DNA of 64,000 nucleotides, from positions 1 through 64,000 of the forward strand of contig UQYM01000010.1 in NCBI GenBank assembly GCA_900545315.1, written 5' to 3'. Shown here one piece after another: positions 25,929 through 34,779 of the stretch. Numbering within the stretch: position 1 is the stretch's first letter; each line of letters begins with the position of its first letter. The notes beneath the pieces are model-generated. The model did no database searches. It saw only the letters and a program-made list of their open reading frames with translations, and was not told the DNA's origin. The position numbers and the translations under genes are program-made. The stretch is from an uncultured Alistipes sp. (lineage in GTDB: Bacteria; Bacteroidota; Bacteroidia; Bacteroidales; Rikenellaceae).

Positions 25929-26336
25929 ATGCATAAAATCCTAATATATGCAAAAGCCACCGTCCGAAGATTCAGTAACCCTGTCTTTATCGGGCTGTTG
26001 GGATTGTCTTTGCTGCTGTGGTATGTCACCAAACTGAGCTATACCTACACCACCGACCTCACCGTCCCGGTACGCATCGACAGCACCCAATATACGGTTC
26101 GATGCAATGTCGAAGGGGTCGGCTACCAAATTCTCCTGCACAAATGGAGACCCAAGAAAAATACCATCATCCTCTCTGCCGATAACATTGCAGTCAACCC
26201 ATCGGCCCTGGTTCCCGGAGCATACGACATCTCTACCTTTGCGTTGCAAAATATCATCTCGGCCAAAATCACCGATCTGAAGATCAAATCGGTCGAGGCT
26301 CCTGTCGAAGTGGAACACCCCAAACACAACAAATGA
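25929..26336 (+). CDS. Short YbbR-like membrane-anchored protein upstream of coaE
   Basis: A 135-residue protein with a basic N-terminus (MHKILIYAKATVRRF), one transmembrane helix (about 18-38, VFIGLLGLSLLLWYVTKL) and a small exported domain (LTVPVRIDS...VRCNVEGVGYQILLHK) that resembles one YbbR repeat. In Bacteroidota a YbbR-like gene often precedes coaE, which supports the assignment, but this copy is much shorter than the usual multi-repeat form. A -7-like TACTTTG lies just upstream, placing transcription start after the alternative ATG at 25884, so I prefer 25929. Its TGA overlaps the coaE ATG (ATGA). Role unknown. Confidence 0.65.
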   Translation: MHKILIYAKATVRRFSNPVFIGLLGLSLLLWYVTKLSYTYTTDLTVPVRIDSTQYTVRCNVEGVGYQILLHKWRPKKNTIILSADNIAVNPSALVPGAYDISTFALQNIISAKITDLKIKSVEAPVEVEHPKHNK

Positions 26337-26911
26337 AAAAAATCGGAATAACCGGCGGCATCGGGAGTGGCAAAAGTACCGTCTGCCGGGTGTTTGCTTT
26401 ATTGGGAGCCGCCATATACGATTCGGATCGCGAAGCCAAACGGCTGATGAACAGCGATCCCCACCTGACCGCACAGATTCGAGAGCTCTTCGGTCCGGAA
26501 GCCTACCAGCAGGGACAACTCAACCGCCCATTTTTAGCCTCCGTCGTGTTCCATAATCCAGAACGTTTGGCCCAACTCAACGCACTGGTCCATCCGGCCG
26601 TTGCAGCCGATTTTGAACAATGGGCCCAAAAACAACCCGCACCGTATGTGATCGAAGAGAGCGCCATTCTGTTTGAAGCCGGTGCGGACCGCAATATGGA
26701 CGAAACGGTGGCCGTTGTCGCCCCCGAAGCGTTGCGGATCCAACGCACCTGCCTGCGGGACCATAGCGACGAGGTGGCGGTCCGTGCCCGCATGGCTCGA
26801 CAGATGAGCGACCAGGAGCGTATGGCCCGTGCCGACCACATCCTGGTAGCCGATGAAAAACGGCTGCTCATCCCCCAGATTATCGAACTGCACAAACGCT
26901 TTATCCAATGA
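26333..26911 (+). CDS. coaE: Dephospho-CoA kinase
   Basis: A 192-residue kinase for the last step of coenzyme A synthesis (3'-phosphorylation of dephospho-CoA). P-loop GITGGIGSGKSTV at about 5-17; IYDSDREAKRLM contains the conserved D.DR/EA element; LNRPFLASVVFHNPERLAQLNALVHPAV is a family hallmark (R...F....L..LN.I.HP.V); VIEESAILFEAG and the lid helix (RARMARQMSDQERMARADHILVAD) follow. It is joined by ATGA overlaps to the YbbR-like gene upstream and to folP downstream, so the three are almost certainly one transcription unit. Confidence 0.96.
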   Translation: MKKIGITGGIGSGKSTVCRVFALLGAAIYDSDREAKRLMNSDPHLTAQIRELFGPEAYQQGQLNRPFLASVVFHNPERLAQLNALVHPAVAADFEQWAQKQPAPYVIEESAILFEAGADRNMDETVAVVAPEALRIQRTCLRDHSDEVAVRARMARQMSDQERMARADHILVADEKRLLIPQIIELHKRFIQ

Positions 26912-27762
26912 CAATGACCTCCTACCCGACACAGCTCCGGGTCGGTTCACAAACCGTTGATCTTACCACCCCCGTGGTGATGACCATTGTCAACGTCACC
27001 CCGGACTCCTTCTATGCCGGAAGCCGCACCGCATCGGCCGATGCGATTGCGGAGCGGGTTCGCCAAGCCGCCGCAGAGGGTGCCGCCCTATTGGATGTGG
27101 GCGGTTATTCGTCCCGTCCCGGAGCTGACGACGTTCCCCCGGAGGAGGAGACCCGACGATTGGCCTTAGCGTTGGAGGTGATCCGCCGTGAAACGCCCCA
27201 ACTCCCCGTCTCGTTAGATACCTTCCGGAGCGCAGTAGCGGAACAGATTATCCGAGATTACGGCCCCTGCATCATCAACGACATTACCGGCGGAGAGGCC
27301 GATCCCAAGATGTTCGAGACAACAGCCCGTTTAGGCGTCCCCTATATTGTCATGCACATGCGTGGCATGCCCGACAACATGCAGCAATTGACCCACTATC
27401 GCGATATCACGGCCGAGATCTATGCCTATCTGGAAAAACGGATCGCGCTGCTCCATCGGGCCGGAGTCAAACAGGTCATTCTCGATCCCGGATTCGGATT
27501 CGCCAAAACACTCGATCAGAACTACGAACTACTGGCCCATCTGCACACTCTGACCGATCTGGGCTGCCCAATCCTGGCGGGAATTTCTCGTAAAAGCATG
27601 ATCTATAAAGCGCTGGATACTGATCCGGCCGATGCGCTGACGGGAACCATCGCCCTGCATTGGGAGTGTTTACGACAAGGGGCCTCGATCCTGCGGGTTC
27701 ATGATACCCGAGAGGCATCGCAGGTGATCCGCCTTTGGGAGAAATTGCGCAAAAATTCGTAA
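26908..27762 (+). CDS. folP: Dihydropteroate synthase
   Basis: A 284-residue TIM-barrel enzyme that condenses p-aminobenzoate with dihydropterin pyrophosphate in folate synthesis; the sulfonamide target. Motifs in order: VMTIVNVTPDSFYAG (about 24-38), LLDVGGYSSRPGA, PVSLDTFRSAVAEQ, IINDITGG, YIVMHMRGMPDNMQ, VILDPGFGFAKT, ILAGISRKSMI (the substrate-binding SRKS) and ILRVHDTREA. Complete. It overlaps coaE by four bases (ATGA). In many Bacteroidota folP is followed by the diadenylate cyclase gene; here an ABC ATPase follows after 150 bases instead. Confidence 0.96.
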   Translation: MTMTSYPTQLRVGSQTVDLTTPVVMTIVNVTPDSFYAGSRTASADAIAERVRQAAAEGAALLDVGGYSSRPGADDVPPEEETRRLALALEVIRRETPQLPVSLDTFRSAVAEQIIRDYGPCIINDITGGEADPKMFETTARLGVPYIVMHMRGMPDNMQQLTHYRDITAEIYAYLEKRIALLHRAGVKQVILDPGFGFAKTLDQNYELLAHLHTLTDLGCPILAGISRKSMIYKALDTDPADALTGTIALHWECLRQGASILRVHDTREASQVIRLWEKLRKNS

Positions 27763-27915
27763 CTTCACCCCGATACGGCAACTGTTCGACAGCCAGGCTA
27801 TCGCCCCAACGCACCCCGCACTCATTCATGCGTTTGAATGCCGGGCCGCACGCTTTCTCAGCAGGATGCACTGTCACGGAAGCCGTAACACCGCACCGAA
27901 AATAACGTACACACC

Positions 27916-28569
27916 ATGATTGACACCAAAGATATTCACAAAAGTTTCGGCAAACTCGAAGTGCTCAAAGGCATCGACCTGCATATTGACAAAGGAGAGG
28001 TGGTCTCCATTGTCGGTCCGAGCGGTGCCGGCAAAACCACCCTGCTGCAAATTTTGGGCACTCTGAGCCGTCCCACTTCGGGCGAAGTGATTATTGACGG
28101 CACCCCTGTACAGATGCTGTCGGACAAACAGATCTCCAAATTCCGAAACACGAAGATCGGCTTTGTATTCCAGTTTCACCACCTGCTGCCGGAGTTTACC
28201 GCCTTTGAGAATGTCTGCATTCCCGGCTATATCGCCAAACGTGAACGCAACGAGGTCGAACGCAAAGCACGCGAACTGCTCGAGATGCTCGGCATGGAAC
28301 ACCGCATCGACCACAAACCGGCCGAACTCTCCGGCGGTGAACAACAACGCGTGGCCATTGCCCGTGCACTGATCAACTCACCGGCCGTTCTGCTGGCCGA
28401 CGAGCCTTCGGGAAATCTCGACTCCAAAAACCGCGAAGAGATTCACCAGCTTTTCTTCACGTTACGGGATACCTTGGGTCAAACCGTCGTGATCGTCACC
28501 CACGACGAACAGTTGGCCCGGATGTCCGACCGGGAGATCGTCATGATCGACGGCATGATTCGACCCTAA
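27916..28569 (+). CDS. ABC transporter ATP-binding protein, LolD/MacB type
   Basis: A 217-residue ATPase of the LolD/MacB/FtsE group. Walker A GPSGAGKTT at 34-42, Q-loop FVFQFHHLLPEFTAFENV (about 83-100; the HHLLPEFTA sequence is typical of LolD), signature LSGGEQQ at 138-144, Walker B VLLADEPSGNLD at about 158-169, and the switch histidine in VIVTHD. No permease is adjacent, so the partner must be elsewhere. LolD proteins drive lipoprotein release from the inner membrane; this is the most likely role but MacB-like export cannot be excluded. It is followed two bases later by the TIGR02757 gene. Confidence 0.9.
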   Translation: MIDTKDIHKSFGKLEVLKGIDLHIDKGEVVSIVGPSGAGKTTLLQILGTLSRPTSGEVIIDGTPVQMLSDKQISKFRNTKIGFVFQFHHLLPEFTAFENVCIPGYIAKRERNEVERKARELLEMLGMEHRIDHKPAELSGGEQQRVAIARALINSPAVLLADEPSGNLDSKNREEIHQLFFTLRDTLGQTVVIVTHDEQLARMSDREIVMIDGMIRP

Positions 28570-28571
28570 CC

Positions 28572-29699
28572 ATGTCTCCAGCAAAATTACCCTATTCTTC
28601 CGACGACTTTTCCCCCTCGTCCGGTGAAGAGTTGCACCAGTTGCTCGACTATCTGTGGGATCGGTACGACCGCCCGGAATTTATTCCCGATGATCCGATC
28701 GCCATTCCACACCAATATTCACGCCGGGAAGATATTGAGATCAGCGCCTTCTTGGCCGCTACCATCGCCTGGGGAAAGCGGTCGATGATTGTCTCCAACG
28801 GCCATCGGCTGATGGAGCGAATGGACCATGCACCGTACGATTTTGTTGTCAACGCATCGGAACAGGAGTGGAGTGCCCTGGTCGGTTTCGTACACCGTAC
28901 CTTCAACGACAGCGACTGCATCGATTTTGTCCGGGCCTTGCGACCATTTTATTTATCAGACTACTCCGTCAACCCTGCGCCTGCGCACGAAATCGACCAA
29001 ATCCATCAGCAGAGCTCAAACATCCAATCGGAGCATTCCGAACCGTCTGGGGAACAACTGGCCCGACCTGTTTTCGCTACCGGGACCGTCTCTTGTGCGG
29101 ACACCCCATCGCAAAACCCATCCCCTTCCGCGCCACAAGCTCCATCCCAAACTTTATCGGACGCTACATCGTCTGCTGAGGTGACAGCAAACGCCCTGTG
29201 CCTACACTCTCATATCGATCCACATGACAATTTTCCCGGCGGTTTCCACCCGTCGGTTTCTACACCACTGCTCACCACCGGACTGGGAGGTTTCTTTGAA
29301 CAGGAGTACGCGGCATGTGGTGATCTACGCAAAGTCTTATCACGTTTTCGGAGCCGTTTTTGGCAAACCCCACACGCTGCACGGGCCGAAAAACACCTTG
29401 CCTCCATCGATCGAGGAGCCAGCTGCAAACGGCTCAATATGTTTCTGCGCTGGATGGTTCGTCGGGATGACCGTGGGGTAGATTTCGGATTGTGGCCGCA
29501 CATTCCCGCTTCGGCGCTCTACATTCCGCTTGATCTGCACTCCTCACGTACGGCTCGCGAATTGGGGCTGCTCTTCCGCAAACAGAACGACTGGAAAGCG
29601 GTCGAAGAGCTAACCGCCGTCCTGCGAAAGTTCGACCCCGCAGATCCAATCAAATACGACTACGCCCTCTTCGGTGCCGGCATCCACAACGCAAAATAG
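28572..29699 (+). CDS. TIGR02757 (DUF2400) family protein with large insertion
   Basis: A 375-residue protein of the TIGR02757 family, function unknown, common in Bacteroidota. Conserved parts flank an insertion. N-terminal: LLDYLWDRYDRPEFIPDDPIAIPHQYSRREDIEISAFLAATIAWGKRSMIVSNGHRLM (about 25-81) and GFVHRTFNDSDCIDFVRAL. C-terminal: GGFFEQEY, SCKRLNMFLRWMVRRDDRGVDFGLWPHIPASALYIPLDLHSSRTARELGL and FDPADPIKYDYALFGAGIH. Between them residues about 128-237 are a low-complexity Ser/Pro/Gln/Thr-rich stretch; the family is normally about 250-265 residues long. It starts two bases after the ABC ATPase stop. Confidence 0.88.
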   Translation: MSPAKLPYSSDDFSPSSGEELHQLLDYLWDRYDRPEFIPDDPIAIPHQYSRREDIEISAFLAATIAWGKRSMIVSNGHRLMERMDHAPYDFVVNASEQEWSALVGFVHRTFNDSDCIDFVRALRPFYLSDYSVNPAPAHEIDQIHQQSSNIQSEHSEPSGEQLARPVFATGTVSCADTPSQNPSPSAPQAPSQTLSDATSSAEVTANALCLHSHIDPHDNFPGGFHPSVSTPLLTTGLGGFFEQEYAACGDLRKVLSRFRSRFWQTPHAARAEKHLASIDRGASCKRLNMFLRWMVRRDDRGVDFGLWPHIPASALYIPLDLHSSRTARELGLLFRKQNDWKAVEELTAVLRKFDPADPIKYDYALFGAGIHNAK

Positions 29700-30142
29700 C
29701 ATTTCAGATCAGAGAAGGTCACCCCCTTCAATGCCTGCGACCGCCTGGTAACATTTTACTTATTACTATGAACCGTTTTCTATTCAGGTGTCGATATTAC
29801 CACCGTTCGTTTCTGCTGCTAACTACAATCTTGTAAGCAATGGCACCCTTGTATCACAACTGATATCGCCAAATGCTCACAGTGCGGACTGAGGTTCCCT
29901 TCAACAAATTGACCTACCTCCTCACAAAGCACAACAACCATTCGTGTGAATCGAGAATACGGGCTCTTCAACAAACCGCAAATTTGCACCCATACGCAAT
30001 ATAAAATGAGGAAAGGCTCAAAGAGCTTCTACCATCATGGAGCATACCGCCCCTTCATTCTATCTCGCCAACTATGAGCCTCCACCTTTTCCCCCCTCGA
30101 CATGAACAACCGTTCCATCACAACACATTAAAATAAAAATAT
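29700..30142. other. Intergenic region before the BASS transporter
   Basis: About 440 bases without a supported gene, clear repeat or terminator. Confidence 0.5.
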
Positions 30143-30174
30143 TTTGAAATCAGCCGGATAGTCCGTTATTTTGC
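30143..30174 (+). promoter_or_regulatory. Possible promoter for the BASS transporter
   Basis: TTTTG at 30143-30147 and TATTTTG at 30168-30174, 20 bases apart, resembling a -33/-7 pair with the -7 box one base short. It is 25 bases before the ATG at 30199. Confidence 0.45.
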
Positions 30175-30198
30175 GACCAATGTATAAATGAGGTTGAT

Positions 30199-31128
30199 AT
30201 GGTAGAGGCTTTACACAACGTTCCCGGAAAGATTCTGCAACAATTCAAAAACTGGATGCTCCCCATCGCAATGATAACCGGCGGAATTTACCACTCCTTC
30301 TTCGCTAAACTCGCACCCGCTATCCCCTACCTCATCTTCTGCATGCTGCTGGTCCCTTACTGCAAAATATCCCTCAGCAGACTAAAAATCAAACCCTTGC
30401 ACTGGATTTTAATTCTGATCCAGATTATCGGAGGATTGTGCGTTTACGGTGCCGTAAGCCTCTATGATCCCATCATCGCTCAAGGAGTCTTTATCTGCGT
30501 GCTGGCCCCAACTGCCACCTCAGCAGCCGTCATCACCGGTATGCTCGGAGGAAATGTAGCTTCATTGGCCACCTTCAGCCTAATCAGCAACCTTTGCGTA
30601 GCCGTCTTTTCACCGGTCATCTTCTCTTTTATCGGTGAACATGTCACCATGCCCTTCGGTGAATCATTCGGTATCATCTGCCGACAAATGATTCCCCTGC
30701 TGATTCTGCCGTTCGTATTGGCCCTGCTGCTGCGCCGTTTCCTGCCCCGTGTCCACCACGAAATCAAAAAACGTCAGGAACTCTCTTTCTACATGTGGTC
30801 TGTGGCATTGGCCACGGTAACTGGCAATACCGTATCATTTCTGATCCGACAAGACTCCTCCGACTTTTGGACTGAGATTACTTTAGCTCTGTTAGCCTTA
30901 GTGGTTTGCTGCCTGCAATTCTTCGTTGGAAGGCGTATTGGCCGACGCTTCCGTGATAAAGTGGCCGGTACGCAAGGCCTGGGACAAAAAAATACCATCC
31001 TTGCGATCTGGATGGCACAAACTTATCTCAACCCGATTGCATCGGTGGCTCCGGGATTTTATGTCGTCTGGCAAAATATCGTCAACTCCTACCAGCTTTG
31101 GCGCTACCGCAAACAACATCAGCACTAA
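30199..31128 (+). CDS. Bile acid:sodium symporter (BASS) family transporter
   Basis: A 309-residue inner-membrane protein with about nine to ten hydrophobic helices, related to the SBF/BASS superfamily. The segment FICVLAPTATSAAVITGMLGGNVASLATFSLISNLCVAVFSPV (about 94-136) is the crossover-motif region with the typical P.A.A....LGG....A pattern. A second region near the C-terminus (AIWMAQTYLNPIASVAPGFYVVWQNIVNSYQL) corresponds to the second crossover. Substrates of the superfamily include bile acids, pyruvate, pantoate and arsenite; no neighbour indicates which applies. It appears monocistronic. Confidence 0.85.
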   Translation: MVEALHNVPGKILQQFKNWMLPIAMITGGIYHSFFAKLAPAIPYLIFCMLLVPYCKISLSRLKIKPLHWILILIQIIGGLCVYGAVSLYDPIIAQGVFICVLAPTATSAAVITGMLGGNVASLATFSLISNLCVAVFSPVIFSFIGEHVTMPFGESFGIICRQMIPLLILPFVLALLLRRFLPRVHHEIKKRQELSFYMWSVALATVTGNTVSFLIRQDSSDFWTEITLALLALVVCCLQFFVGRRIGRRFRDKVAGTQGLGQKNTILAIWMAQTYLNPIASVAPGFYVVWQNIVNSYQLWRYRKQHQH

Positions 31129-31448
31129 ACAATCCCTACAGGACCAAGCACAACCGCCTACCCTGCCTTTCTACGGTTGACCAACTACTCCAAAGAGAAA
31201 ATACTTTCCCCTTTTGCATGCTATTTTTCCTCGGTAGCCTGCTATAAGCCATACATCCATGTTCGCACGGCTTCAAAGATCTATGCTGCTGACTTGGTAG
31301 AAAGGGATTGTCAGAAAAGTATTTTTTGGGAGAGCAGGTGGTCGCAGCAGGGCCCAACAATAGATCCCAATAGATTAACACAAACTGAACAGGGACACGC
31401 TATTGTAGGCTGGTCACAGCCTTCTGTAGCTCCAACCGCCATTAGGTC
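31129..31448. other. Intergenic region between convergent genes
   Basis: About 320 bases without a supported gene or strong hairpin. Confidence 0.45.
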
Positions 31449-32408
31449 CTACTCCCGCCAGCAACGGTAATAGACCCCTAACGGCAGTGCCTTTCCAAAC
31501 GAATCGTTGAAATAGAGCTCCCCGAACTGTTCGCCCGACATCTCGCCGACACACTGCCGGACCGCTGTACGAGCCAAAAGAGCAGACAATCCCATCGAAT
31601 AGAGATTCAACACCAAAAAAGAGTGGCGGGATTCCAACAATTCACCACACAAATGCAACAACTCGTTGATGTTCTCCTCCAAAATCCACTTTTCGCCCTC
31701 AGGGCCCCGACCGTAAGCAGGTGGATCGAGAACGATTCCGTGATATTTCCTTCCACGTTTCACCTCCCGGCGGGCAAACTTCAACGCATCGTCCACAATC
31801 CAACGCACGCCATTCAGCCCCGAAGCCTCCATATTCTCGCGGGCCCAGGTGACCACCGGTTTGACCGAATCTACATGGGTCACTGCAGCCCCTGCGGCCC
31901 GTGCAGCCAACGTCGCACCTCCCGTATAGGCAAACAGATTCAACACCTGCACCCCGCTCACGGCAGCAGCCTGGTTGGCAGTATCTGCTGTACGACCCTG
32001 CCGGCTCACCAAACGGGCAATCCGCCTCACCTGCTCATCAATAAAAGCCCAATTGGCCGCCTGCTCCGGAAATACACCCACATGTTTGAATGAGGTAAGC
32101 CCCAACCGCAGCTTCAACTCCGACGATCCAATCCGATAACCGATCCACCACTGCTGGGGCATCCCTGGCCGTAGCGTCCATTCCCCGCGGTCGCCGCTGC
32201 GTTCCGATCCCCGTGGATCTCGCCGGAAATAGGCATCGGCCCGACGCAACCACTCCCGGTCTTCCAAAGATTTATTCCATACCGCCTGCGGCTCGGGACG
32301 TGCCACCAAATAACGACCGAAACGCTCCAACTTCTCGAAGCCTCCACAATCGACCAATTCGTAATCGCTCCACCCTTCGGGTGTCATTAATCCGGGAGTT
32401 ATCATCAT
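31449..32408 (-). CDS. Class I SAM-dependent methyltransferase, RlmI/RlmK-like
   Basis: A 319-residue methyltransferase related to the C-terminal domain of RlmI/RlmK 23S rRNA (cytosine or guanine) methyltransferases. Motif I is VLNLFAYTGGATLAARAAGA, the acidic end of strand 2 is VTHVDSVKPVVTWARENME, and HGIVLDPPAYGRG is the catalytic/target-base motif. No PUA domain is present; instead the N-terminal third is a small beta-rich region with a locally Arg/Gly-rich stretch (FRRDPRGSERSGDRG). It follows the U32 peptidase by nine bases on the same strand. The exact RNA target is not known; a second, PUA-containing relative is at 61181-62524. Confidence 0.85.
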   Translation of the reverse strand: MMITPGLMTPEGWSDYELVDCGGFEKLERFGRYLVARPEPQAVWNKSLEDREWLRRADAYFRRDPRGSERSGDRGEWTLRPGMPQQWWIGYRIGSSELKLRLGLTSFKHVGVFPEQAANWAFIDEQVRRIARLVSRQGRTADTANQAAAVSGVQVLNLFAYTGGATLAARAAGAAVTHVDSVKPVVTWARENMEASGLNGVRWIVDDALKFARREVKRGRKYHGIVLDPPAYGRGPEGEKWILEENINELLHLCGELLESRHSFLVLNLYSMGLSALLARTAVRQCVGEMSGEQFGELYFNDSFGKALPLGVYYRCWRE

Positions 32409-32417
32409 GATTGATTT

Positions 32418-34577
32418 TTATCGTTTTTTTGTTTTGAAAGCAGGATGCCCCTGTTGCCGACGATTTTGCGTCGTGTTCTGACGAGTCGGAGTCACACGGG
32501 TACGTGCAGCCTCAACACCGAAATCAGACCTACGCCCCACCTGCTCAACAGCTTTTTTATGAGAATCTGTTCCTGCTCCTCTTTTTATCGATCGGTCAAC
32601 AGCTCTCTCTGATGTTGCACCACGCACTCCTCTCTGCCGACTATTTTGTTGACCCGGAAGGTTGGTCGCCGTCCCTGAATATTCTCCATTGCGTCGATGT
32701 GCTTCAGAGTTCTGCTGCGACAGTGTGGGCTCGGGAGCCGAACCACAATAGTGGACCGTCATCATGCACCGTGCACAATCAAAACGCAATTCGTACAAAA
32801 AGGTTCCGTGACGCAAGTAGAGTTTCCCCGTATAAGCAGGTTTGTCTCGCAGGCACATCCCCAATTCTCGGCGAATACAATAGCGCATGCGCATCACATC
32901 CACCCCCTTCAGGTCAGCCCGTAGATCGTAACCTGGTTCAATACGGGTCACCCCATGATCTCGATAAAAACGCTCCGCCAACGAATTGACCACATTCTCG
33001 TCACCCTCAAGAACCGTCTTCGGGAAACGTACATTCTGATCTTCAGGCAGCCGTTGCCGACGGCGGTAATGCTTCAACCGTTCGGTATCGAGCTGTTGGA
33101 ACGCCTCTCGACGCAGCTCATTCAACACCGAAACCGGCACAAAACGGACCTCACCGCCCAAAAACTTCACATCGGTCAGATCGAAAATTGTCTCCCCCGT
33201 TTTGGAGAGCTGTGTGCGTATGGTAGCCAGCGCTCGATCGGGCTGTTGAGCCAACTCGAAATCGCCGAATCTGGAGACAGTAACTTGCGACGTACCATCC
33301 GAAAGGGTCAACTCCATCTCCGAGGCGGCCACGCGAACCGAAACGGTCGTCGGCACCGCCCGACGCAAACGGCTTCGACTCAAAGCCGTCACATAACGGT
33401 GGTCGTAATTGCGATAGAGCTCTACACCCGGCCGAATCCCCTCCATGCGGTTGGGCCAGATCCAATCCCCCTCAATCCGGTTGACGTTGGTCCCGGAGGG
33501 TTCTCCCGCTGCCGTCACAAAACAGAGCCCGTCTCCAGCGCTCAATTGGACACCTTGCCCGGCCGCACGCTGTATCTGAAAACTATCCCGACGTACCGCT
33601 CGCACTTGCCCCAACGGTTCACCAAAGGCCTTCGGAGTATCAAATGAGGCTACCCCCCGGCGTGCTCCATCCAAAAAATAGGAGATGCCACCCCGCGAAA
33701 AACTTTTGGCCGGATTGGGTTCGAATTCAAAGGTCGAAACTCCTTCGCTGGCCCGACACAAATCCGGACGCCGGGCAATGATCTCATCCATCCGGCGACG
33801 ATACCACCCAACCACATTACGGACATAGTTCTCATCCTTGAGACGTCCCTCAATCTTGAAAGAGGTCACGCCGGCATCGATCATCGCCTCCAACCTTTCA
33901 GTGGCATTCATATCCTGCAACGAGAGCAGGTGACGGTTCCGCACCAACGGCTGCATCTGTTCATCGAGCAGGTCATAAGGCAGGCGGCAAGCCTGCGAGC
34001 AGTCACCCCGATTGCCGCTGCGGGCACTCATCGTCCGGCTCATATAACACCGGCCGCTGTATGAAACACAAAGCGCCCCATGAATAAAGGCTTCGATCTC
34101 GACAGCCGCTGCCCGGGAGAGCTGCTCAATCTCCTGCAAAGTCAAGGCCCGCTCCAACACCACGCGCGAAAACCCGACATCGGCCAGGAAACGCACCTGT
34201 TCAGGGGTGGTGGTACACATTTGCGTAGAGGCATGCAGATCGATCGGAGGCAGATCCATCCGCAAAAAGGCCATATCCTGCACAATCACGGCATCAGCTC
34301 CGACCTGCCACATCCGGGTAGCCATCCGCTCCGCTTCGGCCAGCTCCTGTTCGTACAGCAGCGTATTCATCGTAACGAACACACGCGCCCCAAACCGATG
34401 AGCCAACTCACACAAGCGTCCGATCTCTTCGACAGACACTCCGGCCGCTGCCCGTGCACCAAACCGGGGAGCCCCCACATATAACGCATCGGCCCCGCAC
34501 AGCAATGCCGCCCGCCCCGATTCGAAATTTTTCGCCGGGGCCAACAGTTCAAGTTTGCGGGGACAGGTGCAGGACAT
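32418..34577 (-). CDS. U32 family peptidase-like protein (RlhA/YhbU group) with basic tail
   Basis: A 719-residue protein of the U32 family, several members of which (RlhA, TrhP) take part in RNA hydroxylation rather than proteolysis. I chose the ATG at 34577 (MSCTCPRKLELLAPA); upstream in-frame sequence lacks family similarity. The U32 signature EAFIHGALCVSYSGRCYMS (about 162-180) and cysteines 170, 177, 193 and 197 are present, as are KIEGRLKDENYVRNVVGWYRR and C-terminal cysteines near 567, 575, 601 and 604 (a likely metal or Fe-S site). From about 613 to the end the protein is a Gln/Asn/Arg-rich low-complexity tail that is not part of the family. It leads a two-gene operon with an RlmI/K-like methyltransferase, which fits an RNA-modification role. 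Confidence 0.88.
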   Translation of the reverse strand: MSCTCPRKLELLAPAKNFESGRAALLCGADALYVGAPRFGARAAAGVSVEEIGRLCELAHRFGARVFVTMNTLLYEQELAEAERMATRMWQVGADAVIVQDMAFLRMDLPPIDLHASTQMCTTTPEQVRFLADVGFSRVVLERALTLQEIEQLSRAAAVEIEAFIHGALCVSYSGRCYMSRTMSARSGNRGDCSQACRLPYDLLDEQMQPLVRNRHLLSLQDMNATERLEAMIDAGVTSFKIEGRLKDENYVRNVVGWYRRRMDEIIARRPDLCRASEGVSTFEFEPNPAKSFSRGGISYFLDGARRGVASFDTPKAFGEPLGQVRAVRRDSFQIQRAAGQGVQLSAGDGLCFVTAAGEPSGTNVNRIEGDWIWPNRMEGIRPGVELYRNYDHRYVTALSRSRLRRAVPTTVSVRVAASEMELTLSDGTSQVTVSRFGDFELAQQPDRALATIRTQLSKTGETIFDLTDVKFLGGEVRFVPVSVLNELRREAFQQLDTERLKHYRRRQRLPEDQNVRFPKTVLEGDENVVNSLAERFYRDHGVTRIEPGYDLRADLKGVDVMRMRYCIRRELGMCLRDKPAYTGKLYLRHGTFLYELRFDCARCMMTVHYCGSAPEPTLSQQNSEAHRRNGEYSGTATNLPGQQNSRQRGVRGATSERAVDRSIKRGAGTDSHKKAVEQVGRRSDFGVEAARTRVTPTRQNTTQNRRQQGHPAFKTKKR

Positions 34578-34614
34578 TTCCGAACAATTCAAAACGTTAT
34601 ATGAAAGATTTTTA

Positions 34615-34622
34615 TATATTTG
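34615..34622 (+). promoter_or_regulatory. -7 box with long leader upstream of the NSS transporter
   Basis: TATATTTG, a full TAnnTTTG match, 158 bases before the NSS ATG at 34780. The predicted leader of about 150 bases includes a short A-rich/T-rich complementary stretch (34668-34686) but no riboswitch I recognise. Confidence 0.45.
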
Positions 34623-34779
34623 TGTTTCAAATCTCGACAAAGATACAGAGAAAGGGAGAGGAAAACGAAAAAAAACTGGTTTTTCGCCGATTGTTCCCTG
34701 TCCTGTCTCCACCCGCGGAGAGATAGCGCAACGGCACAGACCATACAGTCTTTGCCCTACACCAACCCAATCCAAACAG

